DNA from: Pseudomonas khavaziana
GTDB lineage: Bacteria > Pseudomonadota > Gammaproteobacteria > Pseudomonadales > Pseudomonadaceae
Reading direction: 5' to 3'
Length of the DNA: 64,000 nucleotides
Assembly: GCF_019145205.1 (NCBI RefSeq)
Contig: NZ_JAHSTT010000012.1
Coordinates: 1 to 64,000 of the forward strand
The notes under the pieces were generated by a model that was not told the origin of the DNA, searched no databases, and saw only the letters and a program-made list of their open reading frames with translations. Of this stretch, positions 43,116 to 52,234 are shown piece by piece; the first letter of the stretch is position 1, and each line of letters opens with the position of its first letter. The translations under genes and the position numbers were made by a program.

Positions 43116-43759
43116 TGGCTAAACGCATCGGGCTGCTCGGTGGTACTTTCGACCCCGTGCACATCGGCCACCTGCGCAGTGCCCTGGAAGTCGCGGATGC
43201 CCTTGCGCTGGACGAGGTGCGGCTGCTGCCCAATTTCCGGCCGCCGCATCGTGATACGCCGCAGGTGTCGGCGCAACAGCGTCTGGAAATGGTACGCCTT
43301 GCGGTAGAGGGTATAGCGCCGCTGGTGGTGGACGATCGCGAACTCAAGCGCGATAAACCGTCCTACACTGTCGACACCCTGGAATTGATGCGCGCCGAGT
43401 TGGCCGCGGATGACCAGTTGTTTCTGCTTTTGGGCTGGGACGCATTTTGCGGCCTGCCCTCTTGGCACCGCTGGGAGGAACTCCTCCAGCATTGCCACAT
43501 CCTGGTTCTGCAACGCCCGGATGCCGACAGCGAACCGCCGGATGCCTTGCGCAACCTGCTGGCTGCGCGGTCGGTAAGTGACCCCTTGGCCCTGACCGGG
43601 CCGAACGGGAATATTGCATTCGTCTGGCAGACCCCGCTTGCGGTGTCCGCCACCCAGATCCGTCAACTGCTGGCCAGCGGGAAGTCGGTACGTTTCCTGG
43701 TGCCTGACGCGGTCCTGGCCTACATCGATGCGCACGGGCTTTACCGTGCGTCGAACTGA
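43115..43759 (+). CDS. nadD: nicotinate-nucleotide adenylyltransferase
   Basis: A 214-residue nucleotidyltransferase from ATG 43115, which overlaps the proA stop. The N-terminal GGTFDPVHIGHLR loop with the HxGH signature, LLPNFRPPHR and the C-terminal SATQIRQLLASGKSVRFLVPDAV (the ISxTxxR-like motif) mark NadD. It converts NaMN and ATP to NaAD in NAD synthesis. It is followed after 66 bp by rsfS, a widely conserved neighbour pair. Confidence 0.95.
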   Translation: MAKRIGLLGGTFDPVHIGHLRSALEVADALALDEVRLLPNFRPPHRDTPQVSAQQRLEMVRLAVEGIAPLVVDDRELKRDKPSYTVDTLELMRAELAADDQLFLLLGWDAFCGLPSWHRWEELLQHCHILVLQRPDADSEPPDALRNLLAARSVSDPLALTGPNGNIAFVWQTPLAVSATQIRQLLASGKSVRFLVPDAVLAYIDAHGLYRASN

Positions 43760-43825
43760 AAAGGCGCGCTTGAACGCACGAGTCGTGCAGCAAGCGCCCG
43801 AACATACGAGCAAAACGAGTTTTAT

Positions 43826-44320
43826 ATGACGAACAAAGACGTAAGCAAAGTTAAGCGCAAAGGCACCTTCAAGAGCGCGCCGCTGCCGGTTGAAGCCCAT
43901 GTTGGCCCGGAACTGGCTGGCGAAGAGTTGGTAAAAGTTGCCGTGGCCGCCCTGGAAGACGTTAAAGCCCAGGACATCCAGGTGCTCGACGTACGCGACA
44001 AGCAAAGCATCACCGACTTCATGATCATCGCTACCGGTACTTCCAACCGCCAGATCGGCGCGATGCTGGACAAGGTTCGCGAAGCCGTCAAAGCCCAGGG
44101 CGTCAAGCCACTGGGTGAAGAAGGCAAGGGCGACAGCGACTGGGTGCTGCTGGACATGGACGACGTGATCGTTCACATGATGACCTCCAACGCCCGCCAG
44201 TTCTACGACCTGGAGCGTCTGTGGAAAGGCGCCGAGCAGAGCCGCGCCGCCGATGGCAAGCACCACAGCCCGGAAGTGGGCCACGCGCACTTCGACAAGC
44301 TCAATAAAGACCAGGAATAA
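43826..44320 (+). CDS. rsfS: ribosomal silencing factor RsfS
   Basis: A 164-residue protein with the DUF143/RsfS core from residue ~35: VKVAVAALEDVKAQDIQVLDVRDKQSITDFMIIATGTSNRQIGAMLDKV, GDSDWVLLDMDDVIVHMM and FYDLERLWKGAE. RsfS binds ribosomal protein uL14 and blocks subunit joining when nutrients run low. A basic ~33-residue extension (KVKRKGTFKSAPLP) precedes the core and a ~25-residue tail follows, making it longer than the ~105-residue E. coli protein. rlmH starts 9 bp later. Confidence 0.94.
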   Translation: MTNKDVSKVKRKGTFKSAPLPVEAHVGPELAGEELVKVAVAALEDVKAQDIQVLDVRDKQSITDFMIIATGTSNRQIGAMLDKVREAVKAQGVKPLGEEGKGDSDWVLLDMDDVIVHMMTSNARQFYDLERLWKGAEQSRAADGKHHSPEVGHAHFDKLNKDQE

Positions 44321-44329
44321 GGAACGGCT

Positions 44330-44797
44330 GTGCGCCTGCGTCTGATCGCTGTCGGTTCACGCATGCCCAAGTGGGTGGAAGAAGGCTGGCACGAGTATGC
44401 CAAGCGTCTGCCCGCTGAGCTGTCGCTTGAGCTGGTGGAAATACCGCTCAATACCCGGGGCAAGAATGCCGATGTGGCACGCTTTATCCGTCAGGAAGGC
44501 GAAGCCATGCTGGCCAAGGTCGGCCCCAACGAGCGCATCGTCACTCTCGAGGTGCACGGCAAGCCTTGGAGTACCGAGCAGTTGGCGTTGGAGTTGGACC
44601 GCTGGCGCCTGGATTCGCGCACGGTCAATTTCATGGTGGGTGGCCCGGAAGGGCTGGCGCCGGAAGTCTGCGCCCGCGCTGATCAGCGCTGGTCGCTGTC
44701 GGCCCTGACGTTGCCGCACCCGTTGGTAAGGATTCTGATCGGTGAACAGCTGTATCGCGCCTGGACAGTCCTGTCCGGGCACCCTTATCACAAATAG
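44330..44797 (+). CDS. rlmH: 23S rRNA pseudouridine-1915 N3-methyltransferase RlmH
   Basis: A 155-residue SPOUT methyltransferase starting with GTG at MRLRLIAVGSRMPKWVEEGWHEYAKRL. The trefoil-knot SAM site is seen in FMVGGPEGLAPEVCARADQRWSLSALTLPHPLVRILIGEQLYRAWTVLSGHPYHK. It methylates pseudouridine 1915 in helix 69 of 23S rRNA. It lies between rsfS and mrdA, the standard gammaproteobacterial order. Confidence 0.97.
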   Translation: MRLRLIAVGSRMPKWVEEGWHEYAKRLPAELSLELVEIPLNTRGKNADVARFIRQEGEAMLAKVGPNERIVTLEVHGKPWSTEQLALELDRWRLDSRTVNFMVGGPEGLAPEVCARADQRWSLSALTLPHPLVRILIGEQLYRAWTVLSGHPYHK

Positions 44798-44812
44798 TCT
44801 GCGCCGCCCCCG

Positions 44813-46711
44813 ATGACCCAGCCGATCCGCATCAAGGACCACGAGAAAGACGCACGTCTGGTACGCGCGCGGGTCGTGTTCGGTGCCATCCTGGTGGTGG
44901 CGTTGATGGGTGTGCTGATTGCGCGGCTGTATTTCCTCCAGGTGATCCAGTACGACTATCACTCCACACTGTCGGAAAACAACCGGGTGCATGTGCAGCC
45001 GATTCCGCCGACCCGTGGGCTGATCTTCGACCGCAATGGCGTGGTGGTCGCGGATAACCGCCCAAGCTTCAGCCTGAGCATGACCCGCGAGCGTTCCGGT
45101 GACTGGCAGCAGGCGCTCGATGTAATTGTCGAGGTGCTGCAACTGACGCCGGAAGACAGGGTGATTTTCGAGAAGCGCATGAAGCAGGGGCGCCGGCCGT
45201 TCGAGCCGGTACCGATCCTGTTCGAGCTGACCGAAGAGCAGATTGCCCGCATTGCGGTGAACCAGTTCCGCTTGCCGGGGGTGGAGGTGGTGGCGCAGTT
45301 GGTGCGCCACTATCCGCAAGGGGCGCACTTTGCCCACTCGGTCGGCTACATGGGGCGGATCAACGAGAAAGAGCTGAAAACCCTCGATCCGGTCAATTAC
45401 AGCGGCACCCATCATATCGGCAAGACCGGCATCGAGCGTTTCTACGAGCCTGAACTGCATGGCCAGGTGGGTTACGAAGAAGTCGAGACCAATGCCCGCG
45501 GTCGCGTATTGCGCGTGCTCAAGCGCACCGACCCGATACCCGGCAAGGACATCGTGCTGAGCCTGGACATCAAGCTGCAGGAAGCTGCCGAGATGGCCCT
45601 GGGTGGCCGGCGTGGTGCGGTCGTGGCCCTGGACCCGAAGACCGGCGAAGTGCTGGCGATGGTCAGCCAGCCGAGTTTCGACCCTAACCTGTTCGTCACC
45701 GGGATCAGCTTCAAGGCCTATGCCGAGCTGCGCGATTCCATTGACCGGCCGCTGTTCAACCGGGTGCTGCGCGGCCTGTATCCGCCGGGTTCGACGATCA
45801 AGCCGGCGGTGGCGATTGCCGGCCTGGATTCCGGCGTGGTCACGGCCTCCAGCCGTGTCTATGATCCCGGCTACTACATGCTGCCCAACTACGACCACAA
45901 ATACCGTAACTGGAACCGCTCCGGTGACGGCTATGTCGACCTGGACACCGCGATCATGCGCTCCAACGACACCTATTTCTACGACCTGGCCCATAAGCTG
46001 GGGATTGATCGCCTGTCTGACTACATGGGCAAGTTCGGCCTCGGTCAGAAAGTCTCCCTGGACATGTTCGAAGAATCCCCCGGCCTGATGCCGTCCCGGG
46101 AATGGAAGCGTGCGACCCGCCGCCAGGCTTGGTTTCCGGGCGAAACCCTGATCCTCGGGATCGGCCAGGGCTATATGCAGGCCACGCCGCTGCAACTGGC
46201 CCAGGCCACGGCACTGGTGGCGAACAAGGGCATCTGGAACCGTCCGCACCTGGCCAAGACCATCGAAGGCGAAAAGCCAGTGGATGAAAACCCGATCCCC
46301 GACATTGTGCTGCGCGACCCGTCTGACTGGGCCAAGGTCAACCATGGCATGCAGCAGGTTATGCACGGCGCCCGTGGCACTGCACGCAAGGCGGCAGCCG
46401 GCGCGCAATACCGCATTGCCGGCAAGAGTGGTACGGCCCAGGTGGTCGCGATCAAGCAGGGCGAGAAATATGACCGTTCCAAGGTTCAGGAGCGTCACCG
46501 CGACCACGCCTTGTTCGTCGGGTTTGCCCCGGCCGAGGCCCCGAAGATCGTGGTGGCGGTGATGGTCGAGAACGGTGAGTCCGGCTCCGGCGTCGCGGCG
46601 CCTGTGGTGCGCCAGATCATGGATGCCTGGCTGTTGGCCGACGATGGCAAGCTCAAGCCCGAGTATGGCGGCCCCCCATCAAGCCCCGAGGTTACGGCCC
46701 GTGAAGAGTAA
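44813..46711 (+). CDS. mrdA: penicillin-binding protein 2 (elongasome transpeptidase)
   Basis: A 632-residue class B PBP. One N-terminal membrane anchor (residues ~20-42, VVFGAILVVALMGVLIARLYFL) is followed by the pedestal domain with RGLIFDRNG. The transpeptidase domain has the nucleophile Ser327 in PGSTIKP, the SND motif (SNDTYFYDLAHKLG) and the KSGTAQ triad. It cross-links lateral-wall peptidoglycan with RodA. The stop codon overlaps the proposed GTG start of rodA. Confidence 0.96.
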   Translation: MTQPIRIKDHEKDARLVRARVVFGAILVVALMGVLIARLYFLQVIQYDYHSTLSENNRVHVQPIPPTRGLIFDRNGVVVADNRPSFSLSMTRERSGDWQQALDVIVEVLQLTPEDRVIFEKRMKQGRRPFEPVPILFELTEEQIARIAVNQFRLPGVEVVAQLVRHYPQGAHFAHSVGYMGRINEKELKTLDPVNYSGTHHIGKTGIERFYEPELHGQVGYEEVETNARGRVLRVLKRTDPIPGKDIVLSLDIKLQEAAEMALGGRRGAVVALDPKTGEVLAMVSQPSFDPNLFVTGISFKAYAELRDSIDRPLFNRVLRGLYPPGSTIKPAVAIAGLDSGVVTASSRVYDPGYYMLPNYDHKYRNWNRSGDGYVDLDTAIMRSNDTYFYDLAHKLGIDRLSDYMGKFGLGQKVSLDMFEESPGLMPSREWKRATRRQAWFPGETLILGIGQGYMQATPLQLAQATALVANKGIWNRPHLAKTIEGEKPVDENPIPDIVLRDPSDWAKVNHGMQQVMHGARGTARKAAAGAQYRIAGKSGTAQVVAIKQGEKYDRSKVQERHRDHALFVGFAPAEAPKIVVAVMVENGESGSGVAAPVVRQIMDAWLLADDGKLKPEYGGPPSSPEVTAREE

Positions 46712-47846
46712 TTTTGACCGCATCCTCTCCAGCGAGGATGTAATGCGTCGCCGTGCGACGTTGCTGCAACGCATGCACATTGACGGGCCACTGCTGATCC
46801 TGCTGCTGACCCTGGCGGCCGGTAGTCTGTTCGTATTGTATTCGGCCAGCGGCAAGAATTGGGACCTGCTGATCAAGCAAGCGTCTTCGTTCGGCCTGGG
46901 CCTGTTGTCGATGGTGGTGATCGCCCAGTTGGAGCCGCGCTTCATGGCGCGCTGGGTGCCGCTGGGTTATGTCGCCGGCGTGTTGCTGTTGGTGGTGGTG
47001 GATGTCATGGGCCACAACGCCATGGGCGCGACACGCTGGATCAACATACCGGGCGTGATCCGCTTCCAGCCGTCGGAATTCATGAAGATCCTGATGCCGG
47101 CCACCATTGCCTGGTACCTGTCCAAGCGCACCTTGCCGCCACAACTCAAGCACGTGGGCATCAGCCTGATCCTGATCGGCGTGCCCTTCATTCTTATCGT
47201 GCGCCAGCCGGACCTCGGCACTTCGTTGCTGATTCTTGCCGGCGGCGCATTCGTACTGTTCATGGGCGGCTTGCGCTGGCGCTGGATCCTCAGTGTGCTG
47301 GCCGCCGCTATCCCCGTGGCCGTGGCCATGTGGTTCTTCTTTATGCACGACTACCAGAAACAACGGATCTTGACCTTCCTCGACCCGGAAAGCGACCCGC
47401 TGGGTACCGGCTGGAACATCATCCAGTCCAAGGCGGCCATCGGTTCCGGTGGAGTATTTGGTAAGGGTTGGTTACTGGGCACCCAGTCCCACCTGGACTT
47501 CTTGCCCGAGAGCCACACCGACTTCATCATTGCGGTGATGGGCGAAGAGTTCGGCCTGGTGGGCATTTGCGCCTTGTTGCTGATCTATTTGCTGTTGATT
47601 GGTCGTGGCCTGGTGATCACTGCCCAGGCACAAACGTTGTTCGGCAAATTGCTCGCCGGCAGCTTGACCATGACTTTTTTTGTTTACGTTTTCGTCAACA
47701 TCGGTATGGTCAGTGGCCTGTTACCGGTAGTTGGGGTGCCGTTGCCATTCATTAGCTACGGCGGAACTTCGCTGGTGACATTGATGTCAGCGTTTGGGGT
47801 TTTGATGTCGATTCATACGCATCGCAAATGGATCGCACAGGTTTGA
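46701..47846 (+). CDS. rodA: rod shape-determining SEDS glycosyltransferase RodA
   Basis: A 381-residue SEDS protein with about ten membrane helices: GPLLILLLTLAAGSLFVLYSAS, ATRWINIPGVIRFQPSEFMKIL, RQPDLGTSLLIL, GTGWNIIQSKAAIGSGGVFGKGW, LPESHTDFIIAVMGEEFG and LPFISYGGTSL. It polymerises lipid II during elongation, paired with PBP2. GTG 46701 overlaps mrdA; ATG 46743 (367 residues) gives the more usual length and may be the real start. Confidence 0.95.
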   Translation: MKSNFDRILSSEDVMRRRATLLQRMHIDGPLLILLLTLAAGSLFVLYSASGKNWDLLIKQASSFGLGLLSMVVIAQLEPRFMARWVPLGYVAGVLLLVVVDVMGHNAMGATRWINIPGVIRFQPSEFMKILMPATIAWYLSKRTLPPQLKHVGISLILIGVPFILIVRQPDLGTSLLILAGGAFVLFMGGLRWRWILSVLAAAIPVAVAMWFFFMHDYQKQRILTFLDPESDPLGTGWNIIQSKAAIGSGGVFGKGWLLGTQSHLDFLPESHTDFIIAVMGEEFGLVGICALLLIYLLLIGRGLVITAQAQTLFGKLLAGSLTMTFFVYVFVNIGMVSGLLPVVGVPLPFISYGGTSLVTLMSAFGVLMSIHTHRKWIAQV

Positions 47847-47857
47847 ATAAGGTGAAG

Positions 47858-48874
47858 ATGTCAATGCAAGTAATGCGCGGCTGGGCGACTCGGCATGCGA
47901 CCTGTGTGGGCCTGATTGGGCTCCTGGGCGCAACGCAAGAGGCGCAGGCCGGTGACTACGATGGTTCACCCCAGGTCGCCGAATTTGTCGGTGAGTTGAC
48001 CCGCGACTACGGTTTTGCCGGTGAGCAACTGATGGGCGTGTTCCGCGAAGCCCAGAAGAAACAGGCGATTCTCGACGCTATTTCCCGTCCCGCCGAACGT
48101 GTGAAGCAGTGGAAGGAATATCGCCCGATGTTCCTCACCGACGCCCGCGTAGCCCGTGGCGTCGACTTCTGGCGCCAGCATGAGGCGGTGCTGGCCCGCG
48201 CTGAGCAGGAATACGGCGTACCGGCCCAGGTCATCGTCTCGATCATCGGCATCGAAACCTTCTACGGGCGCAATACCGGCAGTTACCGCGTGATCGACGC
48301 CTTATCGACCCTGGGCTTCGATTACCCGCCCCGCGCCGAGTTCTTCCGCAAGGAACTGCGTGAATTCCTGCTGCTGGCCCGCGAAGAGCAGGTCGACCCG
48401 CTGACCCTCAAGGGCTCCTACGCCGGGGCGATGGGCCTGCCGCAGTTCATGCCCAGCAGCTTTCGTGCCTATGCGGTGGATTTCGACGGCGACGGGCATA
48501 TCAATATCTGGAGCAACCCCGACGATGCCATTGGCAGCGTCGCCAGCTACTTCAAGCGCCACGGCTGGGTAGCCGGTGAGCCGGTAGTGATTCGCGCCGA
48601 TGTCAGCGGTGAGCGCGCCGATGAGGGCCTGACCCAGGGTATCGAGCCGGTCAAGACCGTCGGGGAGTTGCGAGCGCTGGGCTGGTCGAGTCAGAATGCG
48701 CCACGCGATGACATGCCGGTGACGGCATTCCGCCTGGAAGGCGCAAACGGCCCGGAATACTGGATGGGCCTGAAGAATTTCTACGCAATCACGCGTTATA
48801 ACCGCAGTGTGATGTACGCCATGGCCGTGCATCAGCTGTCAGACGAGCTGGTCAAAGCACGGGGCAACAAGTAA
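47858..48874 (+). CDS. mltB: lytic murein transglycosylase B
   Basis: A 338-residue protein. ATG 47858 has AAGGTGAAG before it. A signal sequence (residues ~1-35, ending ATQEAQA) lacks an obvious lipobox, so it may be periplasmic rather than a lipoprotein. The GH103 domain shows IVSIIGIETFYGRNTG with the catalytic glutamate, GSYAGAMGLPQFMPSSFRAYAVDFDGDGHINIW and AVHQLSDELV. It cleaves peptidoglycan to 1,6-anhydro products. rlpA begins at its stop codon. Confidence 0.93.
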   Translation: MSMQVMRGWATRHATCVGLIGLLGATQEAQAGDYDGSPQVAEFVGELTRDYGFAGEQLMGVFREAQKKQAILDAISRPAERVKQWKEYRPMFLTDARVARGVDFWRQHEAVLARAEQEYGVPAQVIVSIIGIETFYGRNTGSYRVIDALSTLGFDYPPRAEFFRKELREFLLLAREEQVDPLTLKGSYAGAMGLPQFMPSSFRAYAVDFDGDGHINIWSNPDDAIGSVASYFKRHGWVAGEPVVIRADVSGERADEGLTQGIEPVKTVGELRALGWSSQNAPRDDMPVTAFRLEGANGPEYWMGLKNFYAITRYNRSVMYAMAVHQLSDELVKARGNK

Positions 48875-49878
48875 TGCGGGTATCGCCGTTCAAAAAACCG
48901 CTCAAGCTGGTGGCGTTCACCGCGTTGTGCCTGCTGGTCGCCAGTTGCTCCACCAGTCCTAACCGGGCGCCTGCCAAGAAGGCCGGCGGTGCGGTGGTCC
49001 GCGCCCAGCCGGGCCTGGACATCAACCGCGCGCACAAAGACGGCGCGCCGTGGTGGGATGTGGATGTGTCGAAGATCCCGGATGCCACGCCGACCCTGCA
49101 CACCGGGCCGTACAAAGCCAACCCCTATACCGTGCTCGGCAAGAATTACTTCCCGCTGCAGGAATCCAAGACCTACGTGCAATCGGGTACCGCGTCCTGG
49201 TACGGCACCAAGTTCCATGGCCAGAACACCGCCAATGGCGAAGTGTATGACCTGTATGGCATGAGCGCGGCCCACAAGACCCTGCCGCTGCCCAGCTATG
49301 TGCGCGTGACCAACCTGGACAACAACCGCACGGTGATCCTGCGCGTCAATGACCGTGGGCCGTTCTATTCGGACCGGATCATCGACTTGTCCTACGCTGC
49401 CGCCAAGAAGCTCGGTTATGCCGAAACCGGCACCGCACGGGTTAAAGTCGAAGGTATCGACCCGGCCCAATACTGGGCCCAGCGCGGCAAACCGGCGCCG
49501 TTGATGCTCAACGAACCGCAGACCCCGCAACCGCAAGTGACGGCATCGACCGGCAAGATCGAGCAGTGGACGCCACCGCCGGCGCAGCATGCCCCGGATA
49601 CGGTGGTGGTACCCCATGCAGCGCCGGGCGCTTCTACCGTGGGCGGGCAGTACCTGCAGGTCGGCGCTTTCGCCAACCCGGATGCGGCAGAACTGTTAAG
49701 GTCCAAGCTCAGCGGCATGGTCAGCGCGCCAGTCTTCATCAGCTCCATTGTGCGTAACCAGCAAACCTTGCACCGTGTACGCATGGGCCCGATCGGCTCG
49801 CCGAGCGAGGTAGCCCAAGTGCAGAACAGCGTACGCCTGGCCAACCTGGGGCAACCCAGCGTGGTCACCGCAGAATAA
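48874..49878 (+). CDS. rlpA: septal lytic transglycosylase / lipoprotein RlpA
   Basis: A 334-residue lipoprotein (MRVSPFKKPLKLVAFTALCLLVASC, lipobox Cys25). The double-psi beta-barrel catalytic domain follows: SGTASWYGTKFHGQNTANGEVYD, SYVRVTNLDNNRTVILRVNDRGPFYSDRIIDLSYAAAKKLG. A SPOR domain ends the protein (GQYLQVGAFANPDAAELLRSKL...RVRMGPIGSPSEVAQVQ), which binds denuded glycan at the septum. In P. aeruginosa RlpA cleaves naked glycan strands. It is downstream of mltB and upstream of dacA. Confidence 0.94.
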   Translation: MRVSPFKKPLKLVAFTALCLLVASCSTSPNRAPAKKAGGAVVRAQPGLDINRAHKDGAPWWDVDVSKIPDATPTLHTGPYKANPYTVLGKNYFPLQESKTYVQSGTASWYGTKFHGQNTANGEVYDLYGMSAAHKTLPLPSYVRVTNLDNNRTVILRVNDRGPFYSDRIIDLSYAAAKKLGYAETGTARVKVEGIDPAQYWAQRGKPAPLMLNEPQTPQPQVTASTGKIEQWTPPPAQHAPDTVVVPHAAPGASTVGGQYLQVGAFANPDAAELLRSKLSGMVSAPVFISSIVRNQQTLHRVRMGPIGSPSEVAQVQNSVRLANLGQPSVVTAE

Positions 49879-50060
49879 GCAGTAATGGATTGATGGCTCA
49901 GGTGCGCATGCGCGCAGGGGCCCAGGTTGTTGGCTCGTGAACAATAAAAACCCAGGGGCAAGGGGTGAGCGGGCAACCGAACACGTGACAGTCTGGAAGC
50001 GGGCTGTCTGAATAGTTTTGCCCGCGAGGGCAAGTTTCCATAAGCAATTTCGAGAGACGG

Positions 50061-51218
50061 ATGAACATCACCACCTTAGCCAAACGCACGTGCCTGCTTA
50101 TATCGCTGATCATCACCCCGGCCGCCTGGGCGGTTGAAATGGTGCCGGCCTCCCCGCAACTGGCCGCCAAGTCCTGGGTCCTCATGGATGCCGCCAGTGG
50201 CAACGTGCTGGTCGAGAGCGGCGGTGACGTGCGCCTGCCGCCCGCCAGCCTGACCAAGCTGATGACGGCCTATATCGCGACCCTGGAAATCCGTCGCGGC
50301 CAGATCGGCGAAAACGATCCGGTGACTGTCAGCGAAAACGCCTGGCGTACCGGTGGTTCGCGGATGTTCATCAAGGTTGGCTCGCAAGTCACCGTAAGCG
50401 ACCTGCTGCACGGCATCATCATTCAGTCCGGTAACGACGCCAGCGTCGCCCTGGCCGAGCACATCGCTGGCAGCGAAGACGCCTTTGCCGACATGATGAA
50501 CAAGACGGCTGGCGAACTGGGCATGACCAACAGCCACTTCATGAACCCGACCGGCCTGCCGAACCCTGAGCATTATTCGTCGGCTCACGACATGGCGATC
50601 CTGGCCCGCGCGATCATCCGCGTCGACCCGGTCCACTATGCGATCTACTCCCAGAAGGAATTCTTCTGGAACAACATCAAGCAGCCTAACCGCAACCTGT
50701 TGCTGTGGCGCGACAAGACCGTCGATGGCCTGAAAACCGGCCACACCGACGAAGCCGGCTACTGCATGGTGTCGTCTGCCGTACGTGATGGCCAGCGCCT
50801 GATCGCCGTGGTATTCGGCACCAACAGCGAACAGGCCCGTGCGGCCGAGACGCAGAAACTGCTGACCTACGGCTTCCGCTTCTTCGAAACCCAGACCTTC
50901 TACCAGAAGGGTGCTGAGCTGGCGACTGCGCCGGTCTGGAAGGGCGCGACCTCCCAAGTCAAGGCCGGCCTGGCCGACGACCTGACCCTGACCATGCCTA
51001 AGGGCCAGCTGAAAAAACTTGCTGCCAGCATGACCTTGAACCCGCAATTGGTTGCTCCAATCGCCAAGGGCGACGTGATCGGTAAAGTCGAAGTCAAGCT
51101 GGAAGACAAGGTGGTGCACAGCGCCGACCTGATCGCGCTGGACGCGGTCGACGAAGGTGGAATCTTCCGCCGCGTATGGGATAGCATCCGTCTATTCTTC
51201 TACGGCTTGTTCAACTGA
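50061..51218 (+). CDS. dacA: D-alanyl-D-alanine carboxypeptidase (PBP5/6)
   Basis: A 385-residue low-molecular-mass PBP. A signal peptide (MNITTLAKRTCLLISLIITPAAWA) precedes the catalytic domain: SLTK with nucleophile Ser63, the SGNDASVALAEHIAGS motif and KTGHTDEAGYCMV. The C-terminal domain ends with an amphipathic helix (FRRVWDSIRLFFYGLFN) that anchors it to the inner membrane. It trims the terminal D-Ala of stem pentapeptides. A strong terminator follows. Confidence 0.95.
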   Translation: MNITTLAKRTCLLISLIITPAAWAVEMVPASPQLAAKSWVLMDAASGNVLVESGGDVRLPPASLTKLMTAYIATLEIRRGQIGENDPVTVSENAWRTGGSRMFIKVGSQVTVSDLLHGIIIQSGNDASVALAEHIAGSEDAFADMMNKTAGELGMTNSHFMNPTGLPNPEHYSSAHDMAILARAIIRVDPVHYAIYSQKEFFWNNIKQPNRNLLLWRDKTVDGLKTGHTDEAGYCMVSSAVRDGQRLIAVVFGTNSEQARAAETQKLLTYGFRFFETQTFYQKGAELATAPVWKGATSQVKAGLADDLTLTMPKGQLKKLAASMTLNPQLVAPIAKGDVIGKVEVKLEDKVVHSADLIALDAVDEGGIFRRVWDSIRLFFYGLFN

Positions 51219-51230
51219 TTGTGTGCACCT

Positions 51231-51265
51231 GCAAGGCCCCGCGTTGATCCGACGCGGGGCTTTGC
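51231..51265 (+). terminator. intrinsic-type hairpin after dacA
   Basis: GCAAGGCCCCGCGT and ACGCGGGGCTTTGC form a 14-bp stem with one G-T pair and a 7-base loop, 12 bp past the dacA stop. The T-run is inside the stem, so termination may be partial and ybeD may be read through. Confidence 0.65.
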
Positions 51266-51303
51266 CCGTCGCCACGGCTTACCGCTTACGAGGCCGTTAC
51301 GCC

Positions 51304-51585
51304 ATGACCGATAAAGAAGTAGAAGTAAAGGCGCCCAAGATCGAATTCCCGGTGACGGATTATCCCGTCAAGGTGATCAGCGATACCGGCGTGGGCCGCA
51401 AGGACAAGATTCTCGAGATCGTCAGGAAGCATGCGACGATCAACGACAACCGCGTGGACGAGCGTCAAAGCTCCACCGGCAAGTACACCACGATCCAGTT
51501 GCACATCGTTGCCACCGATCAAGACCAGCTCTACAACATCAACAGCGAACTGCGGGCCACCGGCTTCGTGCACATGGTGCTGTGA
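51304..51585 (+). CDS. ybeD: DUF493 family protein YbeD
   Basis: A 93-residue protein starting MTDKEVEVKAPKIEFPVTDYPVKVISDTG, with the ACT-like fold of the YbeD/DUF493 family (KYTTIQLHIVATDQDQLYNINSELRATGFVHMVL). The function is unknown; it is conserved between dacA and lipB. It runs into lipB by one base (TGATG), showing translational coupling. Confidence 0.93.
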   Translation: MTDKEVEVKAPKIEFPVTDYPVKVISDTGVGRKDKILEIVRKHATINDNRVDERQSSTGKYTTIQLHIVATDQDQLYNINSELRATGFVHMVL

Positions 51586-52232
51586 TGTCAGAAGTCCTGG
51601 GCTTTCGCGAGCTCGGCCGGATGGCCTACGAGCCGGTCTGGCATGCCATGCAGCGCTTTACCAACGAGCGCGGCACCTCGGCACCGGATGAAATCTGGCT
51701 GGTGGAACATCCACCGGTATTCACCCAGGGCCAGGCCGGCAAGGCAGAACATCTGCTACTTCCGGGTGATATTCCGGTGGTGCAGGTCGACCGAGGGGGT
51801 CAAGTGACTTACCATGGGCCCGGTCAGCTTGTCGCTTATCTATTGCTGGACGTGCGCAAGCTGGGGTTTGGCGTGCGCGACCTGGTCAGCCGCATGGAGG
51901 CTTGCCTGATCGAGCTGTTGGCCAGTTATGGCGTGAGCGCCGCAGCCAAGCCCGATGCCCCCGGTGTGTATGTGGATGGCGCGAAGATCGCCTCCCTGGG
52001 CTTGCGGATTCGCCATGGTTGTTCCTTTCATGGCCTGGCCCTGAACGTGGACATGGACCTGGCACCGTTCCAGCGCATCAACCCGTGCGGTTACGCCGGG
52101 CTGGCGATGACACAACTGAGTGACCACGCCACACCGATTAAATTTGCCGAGGTTAGTGCCCGGCTGCGTGCGCAGCTCGTCAAACACCTCGACTATGCTG
52201 AGCAGACGACCCTCACGGGCGGAATCGACTGA
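51585..52232 (+). CDS. lipB: octanoyl-[acyl-carrier-protein] transferase
   Basis: A 215-residue enzyme starting MSEVLGFRELGRMAYEPVW. The LipB core is intact: IWLVEHPPVFTQGQAGKAEH, VVQVDRGGQVTYHGPGQLVAYLL, the lysine in GAKIASLGLRIRHGCSFHGLALNV and NPCGYAGLAMTQLSD with the acyl-accepting cysteine. It moves octanoate from ACP to lipoyl domains. It is directly coupled to ybeD and lies 2 bp before lipA. Confidence 0.96.
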   Translation: MSEVLGFRELGRMAYEPVWHAMQRFTNERGTSAPDEIWLVEHPPVFTQGQAGKAEHLLLPGDIPVVQVDRGGQVTYHGPGQLVAYLLLDVRKLGFGVRDLVSRMEACLIELLASYGVSAAAKPDAPGVYVDGAKIASLGLRIRHGCSFHGLALNVDMDLAPFQRINPCGYAGLAMTQLSDHATPIKFAEVSARLRAQLVKHLDYAEQTTLTGGID

Positions 52233-52234
52233 CT

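Noticed and set aside
44357..46507. A 716-codon minus-strand frame across rlmH and mrdA
   Set aside because: The sense genes are certain and the antisense translation is low-complexity His/Arg/Gln-rich.
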